Shown: in pieces, positions 54,732-63,280 of the stretch | Numbering within the stretch: the first letter of the stretch is position 1 | Layout: every line of letters begins with the position of its first letter | NCBI RefSeq assembly: GCF_000299875.1 | Contig: NZ_AMRK01000018.1 | Span: forward strand, 1-64,000 | Origin: Celeribacter baekdonensis B30 | Lineage (GTDB): Bacteria; Pseudomonadota; Alphaproteobacteria; Rhodobacterales; Rhodobacteraceae | Reading direction: 5' to 3' | Length of the DNA stretch: 64,000 nt | Notes under the pieces: generated by a model | Database searches by the model: none | Told to the model about the DNA's origin: nothing | Seen by the model: only the letters and a program-made list of their open reading frames with translations | Made by a program: the position numbers and the translations under genes

Positions 54732-56183
54732 ATGATGACCATTCTTCGATTTCTAAACTCGCTGACCGGGCGGTTCCTGATGCTGACGTTCATCTTTGTG
54801 ATGGCGGCAGAGGTCATGATCTTTGTGCCCTCGGTGGCGCGGTTTCGCGAAGATTTCCTCTTGTCCCGGCTGGAGCGCGCCCAAATTGCCTCTCTGGCGC
54901 TTTTGGCCAATGACAGCCTCGATATGGACCTCGAAGACGAACTTCTGGCCAATGCGGGTGTTTATAACGTTGTGCTGCGCCGCAATGAAATCCGCCAGCT
55001 TGTGCTCTCCTCCCCGATCCCCGAACAAATCCACGCCACCTATGATCTGCGCGAGGCTGGGGCGTTTGAACTGATCCGGGACGCGATGATCACCCTGTTT
55101 GATCCCGAAGAACGGGTGATCCGGGTGATTGGCGATCCGGTCAAACAAGCCGGGCTTTTGATCGAGGTGACGCTGCCCACAGCCCCTTTACGCGTCGCGA
55201 TGATCGACTACGGCGTGCGTATTCTTGCCCTCTCTGCCGCGATTTCGTTTTTCACCGCCTTTTTGTTGTTCCTGGCCGTGCGGGCGCTTTTGGTGCGACC
55301 AATCAAACGGGTGATCGGGGCGATGACCTCCTACACCCAAGCGCCCGAAGACGCCCGCCGGATCATTCAACCCTCCGCCAAAGTTTCTGAATTGCGCGAG
55401 GCGGAAGTGGCGTTGAAGGCGATGGAAACCGAACTGACCTCTGCGCTGCGCCAAAAGGAACGTCTGGCGCAATTGGGCGGAGCGGTGGCCAAAGTGTCCC
55501 ACGATCTGCGCAATATTTTGACCACGGCACAGTTGTTCACCGACCGGCTTGAAATGTCGCAAGATCCCGGCGTGATGCGCTCTGCGCCCAAGCTGGTGAA
55601 CTCGATCCAACGTGCCGTCAACCTGTGCGAATCCACCTTGGCCTTTGGCAAGGCCGAAGAACCGGCCCCGGCGCTGGCGGGTGTGCGTCTGGCCGAATTG
55701 GTGGGGGAGGTGATTGAAGGCGAACGGCTGACCATTGAGGATTTCGATCTGTCCTTTGCCGAAGACGTGCCCAACACCATGGTCATCCGCGCGGACACCG
55801 AACAAATGTATCGCGTGCTCTCAAACCTTGTGCGCAATGCCCGTCAGGCAATTATCGCCACGGGCAAGCCCGGCGAAATCTCCGTGGCGGCCTTTGAGGA
55901 TGATGACGAATGGGTGCTGAGTGTCACGGACACCGGGCCGGGCCTGCCGATGAAGGCGCGTGAACACTTGTTCCAGCCGTTCCATGGCGGCGCACGCAAG
56001 GGCGGCTTTGGGCTTGGCCTGGCGATTGCCGCCGAACTGGTGCGTGGTCACGGTGGGCGGCTCTTACTGGAACGCAGCGACACGTCGGGGACGGCCTTTG
56101 CCATCCATCTCCCAAAAGGCTACGCACAATCGCCCTCTGATGCGAAAGCGCCCGATGCCGAAACCGCCGAGGCCGCAGAGTAA
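54732..56183 (+). CDS. Membrane sensor histidine kinase (orphan)
   Basis: A 483-residue kinase with one N-terminal helix (about 14-34), a periplasmic sensor of about 120 residues, a second helix (about 164-186) and a HAMP-like linker. The H-box AKVSHDLRNILTTAQLF places the phospho-acceptor at H257. N-box VRNARQAI, G1 VTDTGPGLP and G2 GGFGLGLAIAAEL are intact. No response regulator gene is adjacent. ATG 54732 or 54735 start. Confidence 0.9.
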   Translation: MMTILRFLNSLTGRFLMLTFIFVMAAEVMIFVPSVARFREDFLLSRLERAQIASLALLANDSLDMDLEDELLANAGVYNVVLRRNEIRQLVLSSPIPEQIHATYDLREAGAFELIRDAMITLFDPEERVIRVIGDPVKQAGLLIEVTLPTAPLRVAMIDYGVRILALSAAISFFTAFLLFLAVRALLVRPIKRVIGAMTSYTQAPEDARRIIQPSAKVSELREAEVALKAMETELTSALRQKERLAQLGGAVAKVSHDLRNILTTAQLFTDRLEMSQDPGVMRSAPKLVNSIQRAVNLCESTLAFGKAEEPAPALAGVRLAELVGEVIEGERLTIEDFDLSFAEDVPNTMVIRADTEQMYRVLSNLVRNARQAIIATGKPGEISVAAFEDDDEWVLSVTDTGPGLPMKAREHLFQPFHGGARKGGFGLGLAIAAELVRGHGGRLLLERSDTSGTAFAIHLPKGYAQSPSDAKAPDAETAEAAE

Positions 56184-56258
56184 GCCAAATAAGTTTTCAA
56201 AAAAGCGCATTGGCCTCTTGCGTCCCCCCGCAACACTCGCTAAATCCGCCCTCACAGT

Positions 56259-56335
56259 GCACCCGTAGCTCAGCTGGATAGAGTACCTGACTACGAATCA
56301 GGGGGTCAGAGGTTCGAATCCTCTCGGGTGCACCA
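56259..56335 (+). tRNA. tRNA-Arg (anticodon ACG)
   Basis: A 77-base cloverleaf with encoded CCA. Acceptor stem GCACCCG (56259-56265) with CGGGTGC (56325-56331), discriminator A, and CCA at 56333-56335. Anticodon arm CCTGA-CTACGAA-TCAGG gives anticodon ACG (56292-56296 region), read as ICG, for CGN arginine codons. T-arm AGAGG-TTCGAAT-CCTCT is standard. The region downstream looks accessory, so its 3' end may be an integration site. Confidence 0.96.
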
Positions 56336-56491
56336 TTTCACAAATTGTAAGATGCCAAGCAAAACCGACTTTTGTGACAGGTAGCTGACCCAGGCGGCGG
56401 AATTTCCTGAAATCATAGCAGCGTTGCTCCGTTGAGCAGGCGATCGTAAGATCCGGCCAATCCAGTCTTTGCCTGATCTCGGAAGCCTCGC

Positions 56492-58051
56492 TTGGTCAAA
56501 AGCCTACCCGCCACTCCCGGAACGAACTTCCCGCAGTTGCCGCTGACGGTGGCACATGCCGCGTGTGAGCCCGCTACTTCCTTGCTGTCGCGGCTTGCGG
56601 CCAGGAACGGCGCCGTTTCGATGCAGAGGTTTTGCGGCGACATTGCCTTTCCGATTGATCCACTCTTTCGTGGTGAGAAGGTGGCCATAGAACAATTGGC
56701 CCAGCTTGCAGGGTGTGACCTGGGCGCATTGGAGCGGGTGTCTATCCGTCACCTCGGTAAAGGCCATTTCCGTCTGAGGGAAGAATTCGCCTCCCTTCAG
56801 AGCTTTCAGCGCACGCGCATCCGCGTCTGCCCGGAGTGCATACGGTCCGAGATGCCGTCAGCAGCGGAGTCGTGGCGCGTGCCGCGTCGCCTCCAGTGGA
56901 AATTCTCGTCGATCAGGAGCTGCCCGAAACACAGCTGCATGCTCATCAGCATTCCAGCCGAGAAATTTCACAAGGACGCCAGAGACTTCGCGGCGCAGCT
57001 GCGAAAACACCACGGTTGGATTTTGGATCAGCCGGTGCTCAAGGCGACTCCTAGTCCTTTCGAGGCATATCTCTCGAACCGCATCCTGAGCGGGCGGGGC
57101 GACCGATGGATCGACCGCCTCGAACTCAACGTGGCGTCGCGGGCGTGTGAAGTGCTGGGCCTGCGTATCGCAAAGGGGCCAGATGCTGTGCTGTCGGGGC
57201 ACAGTGAGCCAGACTGGATGGGCTATGGTGCCTTGGGCTACGACACACTGAAAGACGGACCTGTAGCCCTTTCCAATTGTCTTGCCGATATGGCTCGCGA
57301 GGACGTCGTGGACGGCAGGTTTTTCGGTCGACTCTTTGGCCCCTGGATGGCGTGGCTGAAGAGCCGGAGTCTCGGCGATGAGTTCGAGCCCCTGCGTGAC
57401 GTCGTGCGGCGACACGTCTTTGATAATTTTTCCGTCAGAAAAGGGGTGCTGGTGCTTGGCGTGCCTTCGGAGGGAATGACTTCGTTGAATCTACAGAAGT
57501 CGGTTTCGCTGAAGGGGTTCGCCAAGCGCAATGCGGAGGATCTGATTTACCGAGGTCTCGCAACGCGTGAGGCTAGTGGCGATATCGTACCGATGAGTTT
57601 TGTTACCCTAGGAATGCTCGACGCCTACGAGCGCGAGAAGAAGTTCTTTCGAAACGCAAAGCGTTCATCTGAAGGTGGAAAATCCAGAACATTTGTTTCG
57701 GACGAAACCAATGCGGCAGGGGAGAGCCGCCTTTCCATCGGTGACGCCGCCGGGCAGTTAAGAGTGACGGCCAAAACAGTAGGGTATTTGATTCAACATG
57801 GAATGTTGTGCGGAGTGGATGCCTCCGAGCTATACCGCCGAGGGGCGACCGTTGTCACAACTGACAGTTTGGCGCGCTTCCAAGAGAGCTTTATTTCCTT
57901 GGGCGAGTTCGCAGAGCTCGTGCAGCGCCCACAAGGCTCACTTTCGATGAAACTTAGAAATGCCAATGTGGCCCTGTTGGCGATGCCCCATGATCTGAGC
58001 CGGATCTACTGGCGCGAGGATGTAGATGTCTATTTAACAGCTGAAAGATGA
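56492..58051 (+). CDS. TniQ-family protein
   Basis: A 519-residue protein. The N-terminal third fits TniQ: PLTVAHAACEPATSLLSRLA with AARNG, then a zinc-finger-like pair CPECI (near 114) and CPKHSC (near 143). The rest is less conserved and ends in a segment (LSIGDAAGQLRVTAKTVGYL and SLGEFAELVQRPQGSL) like two helix-turn-helix units. TniQ/TnsD proteins direct Tn7- and Tn5053-like transposons to their targets. No TnsA, TnsB/TniA or TnsC/TniB partner is visible in the window. The TTG start is uncertain. It lies 156 bases after a tRNA gene. Confidence 0.72.
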   Translation: MVKSLPATPGTNFPQLPLTVAHAACEPATSLLSRLAARNGAVSMQRFCGDIAFPIDPLFRGEKVAIEQLAQLAGCDLGALERVSIRHLGKGHFRLREEFASLQSFQRTRIRVCPECIRSEMPSAAESWRVPRRLQWKFSSIRSCPKHSCMLISIPAEKFHKDARDFAAQLRKHHGWILDQPVLKATPSPFEAYLSNRILSGRGDRWIDRLELNVASRACEVLGLRIAKGPDAVLSGHSEPDWMGYGALGYDTLKDGPVALSNCLADMAREDVVDGRFFGRLFGPWMAWLKSRSLGDEFEPLRDVVRRHVFDNFSVRKGVLVLGVPSEGMTSLNLQKSVSLKGFAKRNAEDLIYRGLATREASGDIVPMSFVTLGMLDAYEREKKFFRNAKRSSEGGKSRTFVSDETNAAGESRLSIGDAAGQLRVTAKTVGYLIQHGMLCGVDASELYRRGATVVTTDSLARFQESFISLGEFAELVQRPQGSLSMKLRNANVALLAMPHDLSRIYWREDVDVYLTAER

Positions 58052-58393
58052 CCATTTCGGCCCAAAGCCGACCTTCATGCCTAGCGTTGATGCCGCATTG
58101 CGGCTTCCCGAGACCGGCCATTCGCGCAGCGTGCAACATTTTCGAGGGGCGAAGGTCCGGTGAGCGGGACATAGCGCCAATTCGCCGCAAGCAACCCAAT
58201 GTCTGCTGTATCTAATCTGTTCGTTGTCCGGAACTACTCCGGGTCGAAAGAATGGGCGTATCACCGGCCTTTTCGGAGAAGTGTTTCGCGACCAGCAACC
58301 ATCCGGTCTACCGTTACGGACTAATCGCCATAGAGTAAGCTCGCATCCTCGGCTAAACGGAACCAAACGGTGCATCTGAATCTGAGAACTAAC
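58052..58393. other. Non-coding stretch after the TniQ gene
   Basis: No convincing gene. The start (about 58058-58085, with GGCCCAAAGCCGACCTTCAT) resembles degenerate intergenic sequence I associate with alphaproteobacterial islands, and a related-looking GGGCTCAAACCGGACTT occurs at about 58984. This suggests decayed duplicated DNA around the next gene; it is only an impression. Confidence 0.3.
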
Positions 58394-58939
58394 ATGAGAA
58401 CTTGCCTTATAGCGGTCCTTCTAATCTTCGGCCTTCCCTTACACGCGGAAAGCCGATCGTCGCTAGCAGCAGCGATAGAAGACGCCGCGACCAACGCGTT
58501 CAAAGATGAGCGGCATTCTGTAGAGATAGAAGGCTGTCAGATGACAACCTACAGGTGGCGAGACAGACCTGAACAAGGCTGGGTTCTGTGGACATCTGTT
58601 CAGGTTGATATGGTCGATGCCGAGATCAATGAAAACAAACTCCGGCCAGGGGAGAAATTTGGTTACGCTGTTCTCGATCCGGGACCACCAGAAATCGGAT
58701 TTGGGCTTATTGGCTTTACAATGCGTCCCTCAACTCTTGCACGACAAGAACGCTCCATCCTGCGGGAGCCATCGAGAGAAACCCACCCCTCTCCGAGAGG
58801 GGGTGGCTCTACGCATTACTATGAGTATCGGGAAGAGTTCATCTTCACGCTGGAAGGGCCGGGCGTATCAGAAAAGGTGCGCAAGTTCCCGGCACTGTAT
58901 GACCGATATGTCAAAGCGTACTGCACCTTTACGGGGTGA
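58394..58939 (+). CDS. Exported hypothetical protein
   Basis: A 181-residue protein not recognised. MRTCLIAVLLIFGLPLHAE is a clear signal peptide with cleavage after HA. The mature part is polar, with two cysteines (one in EGCQMTTYRW, one in AYCTFTG at the end) that could pair, and a YRWRDRPEQGWVLWTS segment. Start ATG 58394 fits the signal peptide; an ATG 24 bases upstream would extend it. No clear ribosome-binding site. It sits between the TniQ gene and a dead insertion element, so it is probably accessory. Confidence 0.6.
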   Translation: MRTCLIAVLLIFGLPLHAESRSSLAAAIEDAATNAFKDERHSVEIEGCQMTTYRWRDRPEQGWVLWTSVQVDMVDAEINENKLRPGEKFGYAVLDPGPPEIGFGLIGFTMRPSTLARQERSILREPSRETHPSPRGGGSTHYYEYREEFIFTLEGPGVSEKVRKFPALYDRYVKAYCTFTG

Positions 58940-59139
58940 ACTCCAAAGCAGCCGCTCGCGCACAACGCAGCATGTGTGACTCTGGGCTCAAACCGGACTT
59001 GCGTCGGCGCGGCACGCGAATCTTAACCTTTCAGGCCTCGGCGCGACCAACCGGATGACCTCTTATCAGCCCAAAGGGGACATGATCTTCGCGCCCGCAG
59101 CATCGGAGCCTCTAGGCAAGAGGGCGGGAAGGTGATGGG

Positions 59140-60291
59140 GTGGATGGCTCCTGCTCCAACCGGCGTCGCGATGCGCCATAGTGCAGGTGTCAGAATCTGC
59201 TTATGAGAGGAGCCACCCCATGCAAGTTACCACAATCGGCGTTGATCTGGCGAAGAACGTCTTCCAAGTCCGCGGTATTACAGAAAGCGAAGAAGTGGTG
59301 TTCAACCGCCCGCTGCGACGAGCGCAATTTCTATCGTTCTTTGAAAAACTGGATCCCTGCCTGGTCGGCATGGAATCGTGCAGCAGCGCCCATCACTGGG
59401 CGCGCGACCTTTTGGTTCGTCAAAGAACGCAGTTGATCAACGGCTTGCGAGGACGGTTGCCGAGTTCGGCATTTTCATTCCGAGAGGCTTGGCCCGTGTG
59501 ATCAGCTTTGCCGAAGACATCACCCTTGGTGAAGTGCTCGACCTGCCGGAGATCGCCAACGAGGTGATCCTCAATCTGTCGGAACAACTTATGTCGCTGC
59601 ATAAACGGATCTGCTGGTATGAGGAACGCCTAAAGCTGGTCGCCAAAGAAGATGCGCGTGTTCGTTTGTTGCGCACGATACCCGGTGTCGGCGCGGTAAC
59701 AGCTTCCGCGATTATTGCCAGCATTGGCGACGGGCATCAGTTCCGAAATGGCAGGGAGTTTGCTGCCTGGCTGAGCCTGACACCCGCAAACAAATCGAGC
59801 GGCGGCAAAGAGAAGCTTGGGCGGATCACCAAGATGGGGGATCAATACCTGCGGCAGCTGCTTGTCGTCGGCATGACCTCACTGGTCCGACAAACACGAT
59901 CCCACCCCGAGCGGGCCAGCAAATGGTTGACGTCATTGCTCGAACGCAAACGCGCCCGTGTCGCGACCGTCGCCATGGCCAACAAGACGGCCAGGATCGT
60001 CTGGGCTGTTTTGACCCGCAATGAGCCATACAGCCCACGCGCTGCAGTCTGAGAGGAAAGGAACGACGCGTTAGCAAGACCTGCGAGATGATGGTGCATA
60101 AGTCTGCCGCCAAAACCAAGACACTCCGCCGAATGGCAGGGGCGTAACAGTCCGCTAAGCTGATAGGAACTTGGTTTGCGGAACCCATCAGGGCCAGCGG
60201 TCAAAACCGCACAAACAGGCCGGACACATGACTGCTTCTGACAAATGCACAAATCACTTCAAAAATGTCTTACTATGCAGGAGCCATCCAC
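59140..60291 (+). mobile_element. IS110/IS1111-type insertion sequence, degenerate
   Basis: Perfect 15-bp inverted repeats GTGGATGGCTCCTGC (59140-59154) and its complement (60277-60291) flank a broken IS110-family transposase gene. IS1111-subgroup elements carry such subterminal inverted repeats. The true tips lie a few bases outside and cannot be fixed without a filled and an empty site. The element is about 1.15 kb, shorter than usual because of the internal transposase deletion. Confidence 0.82.
59221..60052 (+). pseudogene. IS110-family transposase, deleted and frameshifted
   Basis: The first frame (ATG 59221) gives MQVTTIGVDLAKNVFQVRG with the first catalytic Asp, and MESCSSAHHWARDL with the Glu. 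It then jumps straight to LVRQRTQLINGL, missing the segment that in the family carries the two further acidic residues of the DEDD site. A frameshift at about 59455-59462 moves the rest into another frame: AEFGIFIPRGLARVISF onward to the Transposase_20 region with TIPGVGAVTASAIIASI and MGDQYLRQLLVVGM, ending at 60052. The protein cannot be active. Confidence 0.88.
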
Positions 60292-60493
60292 ACATGTCAT
60301 TCGCTGCGCCTGCCAAGTTGAGCAACACCAAAGATTACAATTTGCGGACACCAATCGCCCAACACAGCGCTCTTTCAATGCTGTCACCTCTACCCAATAG
60401 TTGGATCTGAGGGAGGCCCCTCCGCTTCACAAGTTCAAGATCTGCGACGCGCGGCGGCCCACATGCGCGGTGATCGCATGTTTGGGTCGGCCT

Positions 60494-61519
60494 TTACGAA
60501 ACAGGAACCTGTGCCACCGAATTCCTATCAATCCAGCGGGCTTTTTCCAGCCTGTGCAGATTCGCCGCCGCCACGCCTTTCAACCTCTGCTGCAAAAGTT
60601 CCGCAAGCGGCTCTCCCGCGTTGCGCACCGCGTCGCAGGTCACGGTGAGCGGCGGGACCAGCTTTGCGGTGTCTACACCGGGCAAGCGGTCGTCATGTGC
60701 GACGATGGAAACGTCCCCGGGGACAATCAATCCCGCCTCCGTGATCGCTGAAAGCGCGCCGATTGCCGTGAGTGAATTGCAGCAGACGAAGCCGGTTGGT
60801 CGGTCCGCCAATTCCAGCAGCGTCCGCGCCGCGTCCTGTCCAAAGCGCTGAGACGTGTCGCCGTAGCGGATCAGGTCCGGCAATGGCTCAAGGCCGGCCT
60901 CAGCCAGGGCGGTCTTGAAGGCCTGTGCGCGTTCGCGCGAAACCATCCAGCTTTCGTTGCCATTCAAAAGCGCGATCCGCCGATGCCCGTATTCGGCAAG
61001 ATGCGCCACCGCCTTCCTCGTGAGATCCGCGGTATCAACATCGAAATAAGGGTACTCCGGCGCCTCGACATGCTTGCCATGCACGACAAACGGCACGCCT
61101 TTGCTGCGCAGGAACTCCATCCGCGGATCGTCCGCCAGGGGGAACAGCAGCACGAATGCGTCGATCATGCCTTGCCCGATCAGCCGGTCGTAGGTCTTCA
61201 GAGGGTCTTTGTCGGTCGAGATATGCAGGAACAAATCGAGTCCCCGAGTTGCCATGGCCTGCGTGAGTGCGTGGGTTATTTCGAAGAAATGCGCCGCTTC
61301 GAAGCCAGCGGGCGGTGTGTCGAGGACAAGGCCGACGACGCCGGACCGTCCGGACACTAGTTTTCGTGCGCTGTGGTTCGGACGGTAGTTCAGCTCCCGT
61401 GCGACCTCCTTGACCCGCTCGCGGGTCGATGGCGTGACATCGTCGAACCCGCGCAGGGCACGGCTGACGGTGGTCGCCGAAAGACCGGTGAGCTTTGCGA
61501 TATCCTTCAAAGTCGCCAC
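60494..61519 (-). CDS. LacI-family regulator of the alpha-glucoside locus (AglR-like)
   Basis: A 341-residue repressor: N-terminal helix-turn-helix (TLKDIAKLTGLSATTVSRAL) and hinge NYRPNHSARKL, followed by a periplasmic-binding-protein-like effector domain. Divergent from aglE. The 310-base gap between them has palindromic sites with the central CG expected for LacI proteins. By context it controls the agl transport genes; the effector is likely an alpha-glucoside (inference). Confidence 0.87.
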   Translation of the reverse strand: MATLKDIAKLTGLSATTVSRALRGFDDVTPSTRERVKEVARELNYRPNHSARKLVSGRSGVVGLVLDTPPAGFEAAHFFEITHALTQAMATRGLDLFLHISTDKDPLKTYDRLIGQGMIDAFVLLFPLADDPRMEFLRSKGVPFVVHGKHVEAPEYPYFDVDTADLTRKAVAHLAEYGHRRIALLNGNESWMVSRERAQAFKTALAEAGLEPLPDLIRYGDTSQRFGQDAARTLLELADRPTGFVCCNSLTAIGALSAITEAGLIVPGDVSIVAHDDRLPGVDTAKLVPPLTVTCDAVRNAGEPLAELLQQRLKGVAAANLHRLEKARWIDRNSVAQVPVS

Positions 61520-61662
61520 GTAATAGTCCGTCCCTTGCCGTTGTCACCAATCGAAAACGCGCCGCCGAACGGCGCACGGATCGAGAGGTTATGTGCGCGT
61601 CCAGTCGGCTTCTGAAGAAATAGAAATCGCCGCGAAGGTCAATGACTTTTTGCGAGTCTCGG

Positions 61663-61712
61663 AATTTTATCGTTGATTTTAACGTTCCGATTTGTGATCT
61701 TAACGTTAAGAT
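61663..61712. promoter_or_regulatory. Candidate LacI-family operators upstream of aglE
   Basis: ATCTTAACGTTAAGAT (61697-61712) is a perfect 16-bp palindrome centred on CG. A related half-site GATTTTAACGTTCCGA is centred 21 bases (two helical turns) upstream at 61683-61684, and a weaker TTTTATCGTTGA is centred at 61671-61672. They lie in an AT-rich stretch between the regulator gene and aglE, as expected for a LacI-type repressor. The rest of 61520-61829 shows no gene. Confidence 0.6.
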
Positions 61713-61829
61713 AATGAATCAGATGGATTCGAAAACGCGCTTCGGGGCACGCCACTCCGGGGCGCAAGGCCGATACGCCCGGAGCCAGCGCACCTGCTCC
61801 GGGCGCGGCAAACTTGAAAGGGAGGACAC

Positions 61830-63203
61830 ATGACATCCAAATTCCGCACTGCGCTCTTTTGCTCCAGCGCGATCCTCGCGGCATCGCTCGCCTGCGCGGC
61901 ATCGGCGGACTCGCACCTGCGCTTTCCCATCGGAGAGGGGCCCTTCGACTGGGCCGAGTTCCAGGCCTTTGCCGACAGCCATGATTTCTCGGGCCAGACA
62001 CTGGACATCGCCGGCGCGGGCACCGGCCGAGACGCCGATCTGCTGCGCGAGATCTTTGCCTATTTCGCCGAGGCTACGGGTGCCGAGGTGAAATACTCCG
62101 GCTCTGACAGCTACGAGCAGGACATCGTGATCGCCGTGCAGGCCGGGACCCCACCGGACGTGGCGCTGTTCCCGCAGCCGGGACTTGCCGCCGACCTTGC
62201 GAAGCAGGGCAACCTTGTGCCGCTCGCCGAGGACACGCAGCAATGGTACATCGACAACTTCGCAGCCGGAGAGTCCTGGGCCGATCTGGCCAGCCCGACC
62301 GGTCCGGACAGCAAGCCGCATGTCTACGGGATCTTCAACGCCGTCGACGTGAAATCGTTGGTCTGGTACTCGCCTGAAGCCTTTGACGAAAACGGCTATG
62401 ACATTCCCGAAAGCATGGAGGAGTTGAAGACGCTCACCGATACCATGGTGGACGACGGGCTGACACCGTTCTGCCTCGGGCTGGGCGCGGGCGCCGGCAC
62501 CGGCTGGCCCGCGACCGACTGGGTCGAGGATTTCATACTGCGCACGCAACCGCCCGAGGTCTATGACCAGTGGGTGAAGAACGAGATCCCCTTCAACGAT
62601 CCGCGCGTGGTGGCAGCCATCGAGGAATACGGCTATTTCGCGAGGAACGACGACTATGTGGACGGCGGTTCCAGCGCTGCGGCTACCATCGATTTCCGCG
62701 ACAGCCCGGACGGGCTATTCGAATTCCCGCCGAAATGCATGATGCACCGCCAGGCGTCGTTCATTCCGACATTCTTTCCCGATGGCATCGTCATCGGCGA
62801 GGATGCCGATTTCTTCTACTTCCCTGCCTATGAGGGCAAGGATCTGGGTCGGCCGGTTCTGGGCTCCGGCGGGCTGGCGACGATCATGCAGGACAAGCCG
62901 ATCGCGCACGCCTTCATGGCGTTTCTCCAGACCTCTCTGCCGCACGCGCTGACTGCCGCGCAGGGCAAGACCCTGACGCCGCACACGGGCGTCAGCCTCG
63001 ACGCCTATGCCAACGACACCGGGCGGGCGCTGGCCGAAATCCTGCTGAGCGCGACGACCTTCCGGTTTGACGGCTCGGACCTGATGCCGGGCGAGATCGG
63101 CACCGACGCGTTCTGGAACGCGATGGTGGAATACACCACCGGCAGCCTGACTGCCGATGAGGCAGCCGCCGCGATCCAGGCGCGCTGGGACTCGATTCGC
63201 TAA
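61830..63203 (+). CDS. aglE: Alpha-glucoside ABC transporter, periplasmic binding protein
   Basis: A 457-residue extracellular solute-binding protein (family 1) similar to AglE, which binds maltose, sucrose and trehalose in Sinorhizobium. Signal peptide MTSKFRTALFCSSAILAASL continuing to CAASA-D. Later segments: EVKYSGSDSYEQDIVIAVQA, GTPPDVALFPQPG, and TGWPATDWVEDFIL. GGGAGG precedes the ATG. Its third-position GC looks higher than in the ribosomal region. Confidence 0.88.
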   Translation: MTSKFRTALFCSSAILAASLACAASADSHLRFPIGEGPFDWAEFQAFADSHDFSGQTLDIAGAGTGRDADLLREIFAYFAEATGAEVKYSGSDSYEQDIVIAVQAGTPPDVALFPQPGLAADLAKQGNLVPLAEDTQQWYIDNFAAGESWADLASPTGPDSKPHVYGIFNAVDVKSLVWYSPEAFDENGYDIPESMEELKTLTDTMVDDGLTPFCLGLGAGAGTGWPATDWVEDFILRTQPPEVYDQWVKNEIPFNDPRVVAAIEEYGYFARNDDYVDGGSSAAATIDFRDSPDGLFEFPPKCMMHRQASFIPTFFPDGIVIGEDADFFYFPAYEGKDLGRPVLGSGGLATIMQDKPIAHAFMAFLQTSLPHALTAAQGKTLTPHTGVSLDAYANDTGRALAEILLSATTFRFDGSDLMPGEIGTDAFWNAMVEYTTGSLTADEAAAAIQARWDSIR

Positions 63204-63280
63204 GCGCATCCCCCAACATCATGCGCCGCGACAAGCTCGCGGTGCCTTTCCAATAACGGAACCGACGGGAGGGCGGACCG

